From a virus, in the IMG/VR virus record IMGVR_UViG_3300001213_000009, positions 1 to 46,796 of that record: a stretch of 46,796 nucleotides of DNA; one strand, 5' to 3'. Under the pieces are notes generated by a model that was not told the origin of the DNA, did no database searches, and saw only the letters and a list, made by a program, of their open reading frames with translations. A program made the position numbers and the translations under genes. Shown piece after piece: positions 1-9,300 of this stretch (position 1 is the first letter of the stretch; every line of letters begins with the position of its first letter).

Positions 1-429
1 CCTATCGACATCAACAGCATGGCTGATGGTTTCGGTCAGGTTCAGCGTCACGACCTGTCGGTTGCGTTTTGCTTCTTCAACCCCCGCGATTATACGGACC
101 TGTTGAAGTGGACTCAGCAGAACATCGACCGTGAAACACAGCGCAAGCTGTTGAAGACCGGCGTTATGGGTTACCTGTGGGGCGCAACACTGCTCCAGTC
201 TCGTAAGGTTGGTTATGGTTGCGTGTACATTCTGGCTGACGCCGAGTTCCTCGGTGTTATCCCTGAGCGTATCCCGCTGACCGTCATGAGTGCTGACCGC
301 CCTGACCTCCGTCAGATTGGCTTCTCGATTTTTGAGAACCTCGGCTTCCTCGTGTTCAACCCGTCTGGCGTACAGCGTCTGACCGTCAATGGCCGCTTCG
401 TCCTCGCAGCCAACACTGGCGAGAACTAA
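1..429 (+). CDS. Major capsid protein, C-terminal part (5' end outside window)
   Basis: The reading frame is open from the first base, so the gene begins upstream; the first ATG in the window, at 19, is probably internal. The visible 142 residues run through a run beginning GVMGYLWGATLL, then VYILADAEFLGVIPERI, and end in an EN-x-GF-x-V-x-NPSGVQ stretch. This resembles the C-terminal P and A domain region of HK97-fold capsid proteins, where a short beta-rich tail follows a segment discussing no catalysis. The call is an inference from pattern, not from a database match. The gene is followed at once by a strong UUCG terminator, as expected for a highly expressed capsid gene. It could be another abundant virion protein. 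Confidence 0.5.
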   Translation, partial: PIDINSMADGFGQVQRHDLSVAFCFFNPRDYTDLLKWTQQNIDRETQRKLLKTGVMGYLWGATLLQSRKVGYGCVYILADAEFLGVIPERIPLTVMSADRPDLRQIGFSIFENLGFLVFNPSGVQRLTVNGRFVLAANTGEN

Positions 430-461
430 CCGCTAGTGTCCGCTAGGGCACAAAAATAAAA

Positions 462-488
462 GGGGCATCCTTCGGGATGCCCTTTTTG
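462..488 (+). terminator. Intrinsic terminator after the capsid-like gene
   Basis: An eight base-pair stem (463-470 with 475-482) closed by a TTCG tetraloop is followed by five T residues. It ends the transcript of the capsid-like gene and isolates the small genes that follow. Confidence 0.93.
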
Positions 489-520
489 TTGGTATTCAGA
501 ATCAGTAGTAGAGGGACATT

Positions 521-739
521 ATGGCTAACGACAACAAGCAGCCCAAGGATAACAAAGAAAGACGGCACCCGCGTACAGGTGACAAACTTACCGACCTTAC
601 GGCGGCCCTACAGAGGCGAATAACAAGGCTTCAATCTCGACTTGGTGTGGTGGACAATCCTCGCCGCGTGGATGTTATGCAACGGCACATCGCTGCTTTG
701 AATGCTCGTCTTGCAGAGTTACAAAAGCGAATAGTTTGA
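521..739 (+). CDS. Small basic protein of unknown function
   Basis: This 72-residue protein has a charged, disordered N-terminus (residues 1-25, rich in N, K, R and D) and then a helix with leucine and alanine at heptad-like spacing, where motifs ALQRRITRLQSRL and ALNARLAELQKRI repeat the same pattern. A short coiled coil or helical hairpin is likely. A weak AGAGGG site lies just upstream of the ATG. It sits alone between the capsid terminator and the Cys-rich gene at 793. No family was recognised. A small virion or scaffold accessory role would fit its place, but that is only inference. Confidence 0.65.
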   Translation: MANDNKQPKDNKERRHPRTGDKLTDLTAALQRRITRLQSRLGVVDNPRRVDVMQRHIAALNARLAELQKRIV

Positions 740-792
740 CTTTCAATCACTTCATCAGTAACACAAATACTCCTTAGACAACGAGGAACTAT

Positions 793-1470
793 ATGATACC
801 TGCACACCTGCAAAATAGGTCACTCGACCAACTGCGTTCAACCCAAGAAACCATCCGCTGCTTCCTAGTACAACCAATCGGTGAAGGTTACGAGACAGTT
901 ATCGTAACTGAAGAAGGCCAATGTGTTGGCGGCTTCAAATATCATCGCTCTGAGAAAATCCTTCGTCGGTTTCCTCTCGGTGCGAATGACTCTTACCCGA
1001 CCGACTGGATTCAGGGCGACAAGGGCTCGATGGCTCTCCCGTACTGCTCCCGCTGTGGCAACCACAACTTCTCTCCTGAGGCTCTGAAGAGGGCATCGGG
1101 CTCCAAGGGAAGGGCGTGGGAACGAGCGGACACGGGCGAACGTGCTGACAACCTCAACGACTTCGGTCCCGGTGCCATGTGGTACTTGACTTGGTACAGG
1201 AACGAAGAAACTGGAATCTACTACCACACAGGTACTGACCAGCCACCGCTTTGCGTTCGCACGCCGGGTGGGGACTGGGTAATCGACAGCCGCTGCTCGA
1301 ACTGCACGATGCCCGACGACAACGTACACAAGTGCTGGCCTCGTCGCGGTGAAGCACCGAATATCACCGTGGACAAGAGCTACGGTCCAACTTGCAACGC
1401 GGGTGGTGGAAGCATCATCAGCGGCGACTACCACGGATTTCTTCGTGAAGGGTTCCTTGTAAAGTGCTAA
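793..1470 (+). CDS. Cys-rich phage protein with conserved DSRCSNCT / GDYHGFL motifs
   Basis: The 225-residue protein contains a CSRCGNH zinc-ribbon half near residue 77. A C-terminal block follows with the motifs VIDSRCSNCT, HKCWPRRGEAPNITVDK, CNAGGGSI and GDYHGFLREG. I recall the same block in many actinophage and other phage proteins, some labelled ammonia-monooxygenase-like without functional evidence, so the label should not be trusted. The cysteines and histidine look able to bind one or two metal ions. A GAGGA site precedes the ATG by about seven bases. The gene ends just before a CAGTATTATA element and a hairpin. Function is unknown; I am confident that it is a real, conserved phage gene. 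Confidence 0.8.
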   Translation: MIPAHLQNRSLDQLRSTQETIRCFLVQPIGEGYETVIVTEEGQCVGGFKYHRSEKILRRFPLGANDSYPTDWIQGDKGSMALPYCSRCGNHNFSPEALKRASGSKGRAWERADTGERADNLNDFGPGAMWYLTWYRNEETGIYYHTGTDQPPLCVRTPGGDWVIDSRCSNCTMPDDNVHKCWPRRGEAPNITVDKSYGPTCNAGGGSIISGDYHGFLREGFLVKC

Positions 1471-1474
1471 ATCT

Positions 1475-1484
1475 CAGTATTATA
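1475..1484 (+). promoter_or_regulatory. CAGTATTATA element, possible late promoter box
   Basis: This ten-base element lies directly after a stop codon. It recurs exactly at 17135-17144 and with one change at 12203-12212, also just after genes. It resembles a -10 or T4-type late promoter box. No start site can be proven from sequence. Confidence 0.35.
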
Positions 1485-1541
1485 GGAAGGTAGGTTGTTG
1501 CTCGACTTACTTCTTGTTTCTGTCATTTACCTCCTGTACGG

Positions 1542-1569
1542 TGCCCGGTGGGTAGTTTACCATCGGGCA
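1542..1569 (+). terminator. Hairpin in the gap before the 1644 gene
   Basis: A ten base-pair stem with one G-T pair (1542-1551 with 1560-1569) encloses an eight-base loop. There is no good T run after it, so it is either a weak terminator or an RNA-stabilising hairpin. The rest of 1471-1643 holds only the CAGTATTATA element. Confidence 0.5.
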
Positions 1570-1643
1570 TTCGTATCTAAAGTACGATTTTCCCAATATA
1601 CGCCCCTTTATTGAGTATTAGCTTTAAGGAGCGGCTCCAGCCA

Positions 1644-2048
1644 ATGCAGAAATCCTATGTAGCCAAGACCACCATCAACTTTGTCGATTTTGAATTCTAT
1701 GTACGTCCCGGCGACTTGCTGGTTCACGATACTTCGAACCACAACCGCTTGACGGTATATCGGAATGGACAAATTGTGAAGGTAGTCAAACAGGGGACAC
1801 TAGGCATCGTTGCCTTCCTGAAGAACAAGTTCATCGAAGAGGTAGCTCCTGTTGCCCCTCCAGACCCTGTACAGGCGACGAAGCCTACACCTGAGCCCGT
1901 GAGACCTTCCAAAGAAGAACTCGCTGCCAAGAGGCGTAAGATGCACGGCGAAGAGGTATCTGTCAACGAACTGCCCAAGCATCTGCGGGAGATAGTAGAG
2001 TCCCGCGAAACCAAAACTGAAACTACTGTTGAATCTGCTGAGAAATAA
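1644..2048 (+). CDS. Hypothetical protein with small beta-rich N-terminal domain
   Basis: The frame is open from a TTG at 1611, but ATG 1644 was chosen because AAGGAG (1627-1632) lies upstream of it and nothing similar precedes the TTG. The 134-residue product has an N-terminal segment of about 60 residues that looks beta-rich, with motifs VRPGDLLVHD and RLTVYRNGQIVKVVKQGTL, like a small barrel. A Pro-rich linker and a charged, probably disordered C-terminus follow. It ends two bases before the HNH gene at 2051, so the two are probably co-transcribed. No family was recognised. A minor virion component is possible. Confidence 0.65.
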   Translation: MQKSYVAKTTINFVDFEFYVRPGDLLVHDTSNHNRLTVYRNGQIVKVVKQGTLGIVAFLKNKFIEEVAPVAPPDPVQATKPTPEPVRPSKEELAAKRRKMHGEEVSVNELPKHLREIVESRETKTETTVESAEK

Positions 2049-2050
2049 AT

Positions 2051-2371
2051 TTGTCCCGTACTCCTCGAACTCTCTGGATTGAGGCTATCCGTAAGTGTGA
2101 CGGTCGCTGCTGGTTTTGTGGCCGGGAAGCCAAAACAATCGACCACGCCACACCTCGGGCGAAGGGTGGCAGGAACTCCATCGACAATTTACTCCCTGCC
2201 TGTGTCTACTGTAACAACCTCAAAGGGGATATGAATATTTGTCAGTTCCGCAAATATGTTAAGGCCGTGATAGTTAGAGAGATGATTGGAAACGGGATGA
2301 TATGGGGTGGGCTGGGCGGACTCATCGTCCTTTTTTACGGGGAAGGCAATCCGAACCCGCTTAAATATTGA
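2051..2371 (+). CDS. HNH endonuclease, short free-standing type
   Basis: The 106-residue protein shows a compact HNH fold. C20-x2-C23 and C51-x2-C54 form the structural zinc pairs, D31-H32 is the catalytic start of the beta-beta-alpha-metal motif, and N46 and N55 with KGD complete it. Such enzymes nick or cut double-stranded DNA and act as homing endonucleases or packaging-associated nucleases. The start is TTG with no clear Shine-Dalgarno site, so translation may depend on the gene ending two bases upstream. After residue 77 a glycine-rich hydrophobic stretch is unusual for HNH proteins. Lone position among small genes favours a homing or accessory nuclease. Confidence 0.85.
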   Translation: MSRTPRTLWIEAIRKCDGRCWFCGREAKTIDHATPRAKGGRNSIDNLLPACVYCNNLKGDMNICQFRKYVKAVIVREMIGNGMIWGGLGGLIVLFYGEGNPNPLKY

Positions 2372-2408
2372 GTGACTATGGCTTTCTTACGATAGAGGCT
2401 ACGTCTGC

Positions 2409-3536
2409 GTGAGCGAACTGTTTTTCATGTCTATTCCATTAGGGCAGTTGTACGCCCCGATGACCAAGGTCGCCATTTCGGTCCCCGAATTGGTGGCACA
2501 GACGAATGCGTTCTCCGTGAAGCGTCGTCCGAACTGTGCAGCCACTCTGCTCGACTCGAACCCAAAGGAACTCTTCCTCCACTACAACGTGAAGTGTCAC
2601 GAGTCTTACTCCGACCCGTCCGGTCATGACGTGCGTGTTAAGTTCGACGTGTCCAAGGTGGAAGATACACAGAACGCTAACGACCTTGACGTGCAATTGA
2701 ACTGCTCTTGCCCCGCGTTTCTATACTGGGGTGCTCAGTGGAACCTCCATCAGCGCGACGGTTTGCTCGACAAGCCCCGACCGGAATTGGTGGCTCCGAC
2801 TGAGAAGCTTGACCTTCGTGGGAATTTCGTTATCTGCAAACATTGCAAGGCGGTTCTCGAACGTATCCTCCCCGCTGTTCAACACAACATCATCAACATC
2901 GTCCGCGAGAAAGAAGTTGCGAAGAACAAGGAGCAGTTGAAACACAAGGAGCCGGAGAAACTGAAGAAGAAACAGGACGAGATGAAGAAGCGTCTCGAAC
3001 TGAAGAAAATCCGCGAGACGAAGAACAAAGCAATTCAGAGGAAGCTTCTTGATGCTCTCCGTAAGCGCGAAGAGGAACAGAGCCTCCAAGAAGTTCAGCA
3101 TGATGAAGACCTCGTGCGTGCTCAAGAGGGAGAGAACCCTGAGGTAGTTGGTCGTGACCATCCAGCCACAGTGGAAACCCCGAAGACTGAAGATGTCACA
3201 AAGGAAGAACCTGAAGGCACCGAAGACTACAGGGGTATGGTGGAGCAGGAGGAGCACAAGCTTCAGCAACAGCAGCACAAGAAAATTAAGAATCAACCCC
3301 ACTTGCACAAGGGTCTCCCGTACGAGACTGAAGATGAAAAGAAACAGCATGGTCACAAGGTTCCTACAGACGACGAGTTGATTGAGGCTCTGGACACCAC
3401 TCGTAAAAAAGTGGATGAGTCCACCAAGCAGACTAGAGACTTCATTGAGCAGCAAAGAAAAAAGCGGAAGCAAACATCCTTGGAGATGTCTTTGCTGGCC
3501 GCTGTAGCGGAGAAGGACAATGCAGATAATTACTAA
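2409..3536 (+). CDS. SWIM-like zinc-binding protein with long charged coiled coil
   Basis: The 375-residue product starts at GTG 2409 with AGAGG about ten bases upstream. Residues 1-150 form a folded domain that ends in C99-x-C101 and C143-x-H145, the CxC...CxH arrangement of SWIM zinc fingers, which bind DNA or proteins. From about residue 160 to the end the chain is almost entirely Lys/Glu/Gln rich and predicted to be a long coiled coil. Its last 17 bases overlap the next gene at 3520, so the two are coupled. It lies just before tail and fibre genes, suggesting a virion or assembly protein. The SWIM call is from the Cys/His pattern only. Confidence 0.7.
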   Translation: MSELFFMSIPLGQLYAPMTKVAISVPELVAQTNAFSVKRRPNCAATLLDSNPKELFLHYNVKCHESYSDPSGHDVRVKFDVSKVEDTQNANDLDVQLNCSCPAFLYWGAQWNLHQRDGLLDKPRPELVAPTEKLDLRGNFVICKHCKAVLERILPAVQHNIINIVREKEVAKNKEQLKHKEPEKLKKKQDEMKKRLELKKIRETKNKAIQRKLLDALRKREEEQSLQEVQHDEDLVRAQEGENPEVVGRDHPATVETPKTEDVTKEEPEGTEDYRGMVEQEEHKLQQQQHKKIKNQPHLHKGLPYETEDEKKQHGHKVPTDDELIEALDTTRKKVDESTKQTRDFIEQQRKKRKQTSLEMSLLAAVAEKDNADNY

Positions 3537-3846
3537 CCTCCCCTACCCAAACCGGATTCAATGGGTTCTTGAAAACTATACCGGACCGTTTTCTCAAGAC
3601 GGGCCACTGGGTAGCTTTGACCCACGTCGTGATTTAGAGGTATACGTTGACGGGCTCCTGACCCCTGTTCATAGTTTTGTGTTTGACACAGCGAATAACC
3701 GATACCTGCTTTACATGAGTCGCAATATCAATTTGCAGGGCGTGATTCAGGTGGTTCATCACATGCCTAACCCCCCGTTTCATGCGCTGTACGCACCCCC
3801 GAGTCTTGGGTTCGGTCAAAATTTTGGAGTTCTATTCGGAAGTTAA
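3520..3846 (+). CDS. Small phage structural protein, probably tail-associated
   Basis: The 108-residue protein overlaps the preceding coding region by 17 bases. It has a beta-rich pattern with motifs DLEVYVDGLLTPV, NNRYLLYMSR and GVIQVVHHMPNPPF, ending in a Gly/Phe-rich tail. Similar short proteins are found among tail and neck genes of large phages, where they sit before fibre genes, though the exact role is not known. Its position directly before a run of fibre-like genes supports a structural role. No enzyme motif was seen. Confidence 0.65.
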   Translation: MQIITNLPYPNRIQWVLENYTGPFSQDGPLGSFDPRRDLEVYVDGLLTPVHSFVFDTANNRYLLYMSRNINLQGVIQVVHHMPNPPFHALYAPPSLGFGQNFGVLFGS

Positions 3847-3858
3847 GGAGTTTTTAGT

Positions 3859-4229
3859 ATGGCAAACGCACAGATTTCATTTGGGTCTAAACTCGGTCTG
3901 CTTAACAACGCAGCAATCGGAGAAATCTATTACGACCAACTACGCCCCTTGCTTCGCGGCGTTGCACTGTCGCCAATCCGAACGGTGTGGCAGAAACCCA
4001 CGCGGCGAATGCCATCGTGCATAACGGAGTGGGTACGGGGTCATGGTTCACAATCAAGAAGATTGACTCCTCGGCCAACGCCGTCACCCTCACAACCACG
4101 GGAGTTGGAGATACGATTGACGGGTCTTCCACTTACGCCTTGTCCGCTCAATGGAACTCGGTCACTATATTCTGTTCCATTGTAAACAACTCTTCACTGT
4201 TGCAATGGCTCATTCAAGCTAAGGTGTAA
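3859..4229 (+). CDS. Tail-type structural protein read across a -1 frameshift
   Basis: The first part (from ATG 3859, with AAGGAG upstream) reads sensibly up to QLRP and then turns into Pro/Arg/Ser nonsense to 4185. One frame back, sense resumes at once with VANPNG, then THAANAIVHNG, WFTIKKIDSSANAVTLT and DTIDGSSTYAL, a familiar pattern of phage tail-fibre-type beta domains, and continues to a stop at 4229. The switch fits C-C-C-C at 3945-3948, where a proline tRNA can slip back one base and re-pair perfectly. The joined product is about 124 residues. This is either programmed -1 frameshifting, a lost base in the sequence, or a recent mutation. No ribosome site precedes the GTG at 3987 that could start the second half alone. 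Confidence 0.7.
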
Positions 4230-4232
4230 TTC

Positions 4233-6353
4233 ATGGCGATTATTCAAGTCACGTTCGACTCATCGAAGTGGACAGCGGGAACAGGAGCCGGTAGCTCTTA
4301 CGGGAGCAACGGCTACAACGCCTCCAGTGTGTTCATGGATGCCGATGGTGTGACTGCGTGGGCATTTGAGTCGGGTGGAGCAGGATTCGCTCGTTTCAAT
4401 ATCACAACCGGGACTATGGTTCATCAGGATGCAGCCTTCGGGATACCCGGCACCGGCTTCTACTTCACCGCAGCACACCAAGGCAATGCCATTTTCCTTC
4501 AGGACGGCTCTGGTCATTACTTTGTGGTTGGAAGCAACAACAACCTGTACAAATTTCACATTGCGTCGGGAACCCCCGGAACTCTGTTGAATGGGTACGA
4601 GGTTGTTGATGCTACATTCAACCTCGCCACACTCCCCTCCTTTGTCAGTGTGGAAGATGCGTGCATATTCTCCAGCGGGGGTGTCAACTACATAGCTCTT
4701 GTGGATTACAGTTCCGGAAAGTTGTATGTCCTTGACGCGGATACGATGACTTCAGTGGGGCATTACTCAACACCTGACACAGGGCGTGGAGTACAGGTGT
4801 TCCTAGACAAGAATGGAATTCTTTGGGCAGTGTTCAATATTGGAACCGCACCTTATCTTGATGTGCGTTTGGCAAATTGGACACCCTCGAATGGGGCTAC
4901 CTCTCAAGTCCTGAACATGAACGTAGACCGAATTGTGACACACTCAACGCACGGTCTTAGGGTTCGTGTGAAAGAGGCTGTGTATGTTCCGGCTACTCAC
5001 GCGGTGATTCTGGCATCCCCAGTTACAAATGCATCGGATGTCTGTCTCATCGACATGACTGCTTGGACACTCAGCACGTATCATCCCGACGACATCAGCT
5101 TTTGGGTGAGTCAGACTTCCGCATTTCTTGGGTTAGCCGATGAAGGAGTAGAGGCTGGAACGTTGATGATTGAGGGTGCCCCCCAGTCACCAAATAATGC
5201 AGCACACGTCGGCGGTGTACTTCGCATCATCGACCCTACAACTTTGAACGTGCTGGTTGACATCAACGTTACAAGCGACATCATTGACGATACCACAATG
5301 ACGCTAACCCCGGTTCCCAATTTTGTTTATGAGGGGCAGTGGGGCATCATAGAGACCGTTCAACATAATTCGGGTAATCAACTGTATATGCAGACAACTA
5401 TCAACAACGTTGTCAACTTAGGTGCTCACAACTCTCTGCAAGGACCAACCGCTTATTTTGATTTTTACAATTGCCTCAGAGAAGCAACATGGTTGAGCGA
5501 CCCCTCCAACTCCGCGTATGTTTATCATGCGATTCAGTTGTATGGCACATATTATGAGTACAGTGCTTTTATCAACGGATATGACTCCACGGGTCATCCG
5601 GATTTTGGTGTCAATAATCCCATTCCCCAAATCCTCCGCCCCGCCAGAGTAAGCGTGAATGGAACTAGCAATTCTTACATTGAATTTTTAGCGGCACCGG
5701 GGGCTGGCGGCAACGCAGTCACAGTCTATATCGACACGAGCACCGATGGGGCACCAACCGTATCCGGGAACAATATCACTGTCCATGCTGCCACATTAAC
5801 TTTGAATGAAGTTGTTGCACAATTTCCTGTGACAACTACCTATGGTCAGGTGACGGCATCTATAACCAGTGGCAGCGGAAATGATTCATTCTACCCCGGA
5901 AACTTGCTAAATCTTATTGGAGGGGGTGATGGCCCAGCTTATAACTCAGCCTACGTTGGACCAGCATTGTTTAGCACCACGGATTTGATGTATCCCGCGT
6001 TTGCTGGTGTTGCATGGAACTCTGCTGCAAGCAAGGCTGCGGTGACTTACAGTGGTAATGGCATAGGCACCGGGAGCCCAGTGTACCTCGTTTCAACCGC
6101 TACGCCTCAAGGGTCACTTGTTGCCGTCACGGCTGCACCTAATCCAGCGACAGCCGGAGGGAATGTGACTTTGACAGCCACTATAACGGGTGCTGTGTCG
6201 GCGTTTCCCACTTCTGGAACTGTTCAATTCTATGATGGGGTCACTCCAATCGGAGCCCCGGCAAGTGTAAACGGCAGCGGACAGGCGTCCATCATCACAA
6301 CTTTTCTAGGCGGGTCACACTCAATAACCGCACGTTACAGCGGGGGTTCATAA
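4233..6353 (+). CDS. Fibre-like protein: propeller-type scaffold plus Ig-like domain (shorter paralogue)
   Basis: The 706-residue product begins three bases after the previous gene. Residues 1-350 contain repeated aromatic and Gly/Asp-rich strands (DGVTAWAFE, LYKFHI, LLNGYEVVDATF, LYVLDADTMT, LRIIDPTTLNV) like a beta-propeller. A middle region of unclear fold follows. The last 85 residues form a bacterial Ig-like domain with the hallmark GTVQFYDG and SITARYSG. The protein stops immediately after that domain. The next gene encodes a clear paralogue with the same scaffold, and the stop codon TAA is followed directly by its ATG. No signal peptide is present. A tail fibre, baseplate or capsid decoration role is inferred. 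Confidence 0.75.
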   Translation: MAIIQVTFDSSKWTAGTGAGSSYGSNGYNASSVFMDADGVTAWAFESGGAGFARFNITTGTMVHQDAAFGIPGTGFYFTAAHQGNAIFLQDGSGHYFVVGSNNNLYKFHIASGTPGTLLNGYEVVDATFNLATLPSFVSVEDACIFSSGGVNYIALVDYSSGKLYVLDADTMTSVGHYSTPDTGRGVQVFLDKNGILWAVFNIGTAPYLDVRLANWTPSNGATSQVLNMNVDRIVTHSTHGLRVRVKEAVYVPATHAVILASPVTNASDVCLIDMTAWTLSTYHPDDISFWVSQTSAFLGLADEGVEAGTLMIEGAPQSPNNAAHVGGVLRIIDPTTLNVLVDINVTSDIIDDTTMTLTPVPNFVYEGQWGIIETVQHNSGNQLYMQTTINNVVNLGAHNSLQGPTAYFDFYNCLREATWLSDPSNSAYVYHAIQLYGTYYEYSAFINGYDSTGHPDFGVNNPIPQILRPARVSVNGTSNSYIEFLAAPGAGGNAVTVYIDTSTDGAPTVSGNNITVHAATLTLNEVVAQFPVTTTYGQVTASITSGSGNDSFYPGNLLNLIGGGDGPAYNSAYVGPALFSTTDLMYPAFAGVAWNSAASKAAVTYSGNGIGTGSPVYLVSTATPQGSLVAVTAAPNPATAGGNVTLTATITGAVSAFPTSGTVQFYDGVTPIGAPASVNGSGQASIITTFLGGSHSITARYSGGS

Positions 6354-9300
6354 ATGGCGGGAGCAAGACAAATTACATTCGACCCGGAGATTTGGTCAAG
6401 TCCAAATCAGCCCGGACCCCCCGGCGTGGCTCCTAATGCGGGTGCTGATGCTTCTAATGCGTGGTTAGACAATGATGGTGCGACCGCTTGGGCTTTTGAG
6501 GCCGCCGCTGGTGGTTATGCCCATTTCGACATCAACACCGGAACCATTCTTCACGAGGATACTCTCTTCGGCCAACCCGCAAGTAGTAACGTCCTCTATT
6601 ACTCTTCCCTCATGGGAGCCGCTGTTATATGGAAACAAGATGCTGCTGGTTTCTATTACACATTATTCAAACACTCTGGTCATGTAACCATCTACAAATT
6701 TCACCTTGCAGGGTCAGGACCGATTACTCACCTATCTGTATACAAGGGGGGCAAAGGGTTTGCGGTCAACGACACTTTCAGCATTAGTGGGGGTAACAAC
6801 GACGCTGTAGGAAAAGTCCTTTCGGTGGATAGTGTCGGTGGCGTCACTCTTTCTATAATCACAACTGCTGGCACCGGATATACAGCCAAGGTCAAAAGCA
6901 CGACGACCGCCACAAGTGGTGTTGGCACAGGGTTGGTGGTCAGTATTGTCAGCAACGGACAACCCGGTACGCTCCTCAACGGGTACGAGATTATTGACGG
7001 GACTTTCGATACAGCGGTCTTCTTTGGAGGGGTCAACCCGTCGCAGAACATCGTTCTGTGGCACGGCAGCGATGGAAACAACTATCTAGGGATGGTGGAT
7101 GACTACAGTTCCAAAATGTATGTGATTAACACAGACACCATGACCCCGGCTGGATACTTTGATTGCGACCCAAGTTTCAACTACGGCGGGGCTGGTGGTT
7201 TCCAATCATTCGTGGATAAGTATGGAGCCCTTTGGGGTGTGTACGAAATCTATGGTGCTCCCAGCAATGTGAACACAGGTGTGCTTCTCTCTACTTGGAG
7301 CCCATCAAATGGGTTTCTGACTGGACCGATTGAAACCAGCACTCTTAATTTTGGCGGAACTAGCTACGCTCCAAACGACACCTTCACTGTTGACGGTGGT
7401 GGAGGTAACGCAGCAGGGACTGTTCTCACGGTTACTGGTGGGGGCGTCGTTTCCTCGTATGTCATCACGAGTTCTCTTGGAAAAACTTCATTGGACAATG
7501 GTGGGGCAAGCTACATTCCCGGCACAGCCTTCACTGTGACTACGGGTACTGGTGATGCTACGGGAGTGGTCGATACTGTTGGCGGTGGGGGTGCTGTTCT
7601 CACTTATCACATCACAGGCTTGGGCACTAGCGGTTATGCGGTGGGCACTGCGGTTCCTACTGTTATGACAACGGCACCTCTCACTGATTTCAATACAAGC
7701 ATAGGTGTCGCCGGGGCAAATTATGAAGTAGGTGACACCTTCACAGTCACTAGTGATAGTGGAGATGCGGTGGGTACTGTTCTCACTGTGGGTGGGGGTG
7801 GGTCGGTTTCAACCTACTCCATTACCGTCCACGGCACCGCTTACACAAACACAGTCGGCGCGGTGACCAGCACAGTCGTTAAACTAAAGAACTCCAACAC
7901 GAGCATCGGCAACGCGGGTACTGGCTTCCATGCGGGTGATTTTTTCTCAGTTCAAGCGGGTAACTACAGCGCGATTGGCACTGTCCTCACCGTGGGCGGT
8001 GGCGGAAATGTTCTCACCTATAATATGGCAGTTCCGGGTGACCAGTACCCCGCAAGCACAAACAACCCCACACAGGGCTCGACAATTCCGACCAATGCCA
8101 GCACCACTCTCAATAATGGTGGTGGCAGTTATGCTCCCGGAGACACCTTTGCGGTCGGCTTTGGTGGGGGTGAGCGGGGCACGGTGTCTACAGTTGATGG
8201 TAGCGGTGCGGTACTTACATACAACATTACAGGCGGCGGTCAGCCGACACAGTACAACGGAGTCATCCTTTGTGTTGCGGTAGCTCCTCTTACTAACGGT
8301 AACACCAGCCTTAATAATGGAGGACTGGATTACGCCCCCGGAGACACTTTTGCCATTGAAGCACCAGTTGGCGGCTACGGTAGTGGTGCGATTGGAACTG
8401 TGGACACGGTAAATGGAAGTGGTACGATTCTTACGTATCACATCAGCACAGCCGGGAGCGGGTATACCACAGGTACGTGCAACTCCACCACACTGACAGG
8501 TGTTGGTTTTGGTGCGACTCTCACTGCGGCCTTTAGTGGAAACGGGTTCTCTCTAAACGTGAATGCGGGAACGGGCTTGACCATTGACGTTAACAGCGGC
8601 ACGGGTTTGACTTTGAATACAACCCCGACTGGCTCCGGCTTGACGTTGAACATTGACAGCATCGGCTCTGGCACTAATTACTCATTGGCAACCGGAAAAA
8701 CTACCACAGCGACCAGTGGCGGTGGAAGCGGCTTGATGATTGACATCACTGGCCTTGCTCCGAGTGCTAACACCGTTCTTAATACACAAATTTTTTACAT
8801 CGACCCGACTGTTCACGGGCTCTCGGTTGACCCGTATGCTTACGCTGGGTATGTTCCTGCCAATCATTCCTTACTGGTTGCACAAGAACCATGGTGGCTC
8901 ACGGGTGAAGTTAGTGGCATCGCTCTACCCCACTTCTCAGGCCCGATAAGCAACGATGGATTCTTTAGTGTACCTGCAACTGTGTTGAATGTTGGCGGGG
9001 CTAACTATGCGGCGTATGACACATTCACAGTTGACGGAGGTTCTCCTCTAGCGACAGGCATCGTCATGAGTGTAGATGGCGGAGGTGCTGTGCTTACTTA
9101 CCTCTTGACTGGTGGAGTCGGCATCGCCCCAATCGCCTCAGGCGGAGCGGGGGGTGGCTACGCCCCCGGAGATACTTTCACCGTTGACCATTTGAATGGA
9201 ACAGGTACAGCGGCAACTGGCACTGTTCAAACAGTTGACGGTGGTGGTGGGGTTCTTCTCTATACGCTCACGGGGGCTGGAACCAACTACTATGTCGTCA

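Noticed and set aside
865-1434. Minus-strand frame of 189 residues
   Set aside because: It mirrors the conserved Cys-rich gene and shows no motif of its own.
2721-3473. Minus-strand frame of 250 residues
   Set aside because: It is the shadow of the Lys/Glu-rich coiled coil on the plus strand and is Leu/Phe-rich only as a mirror of that code.
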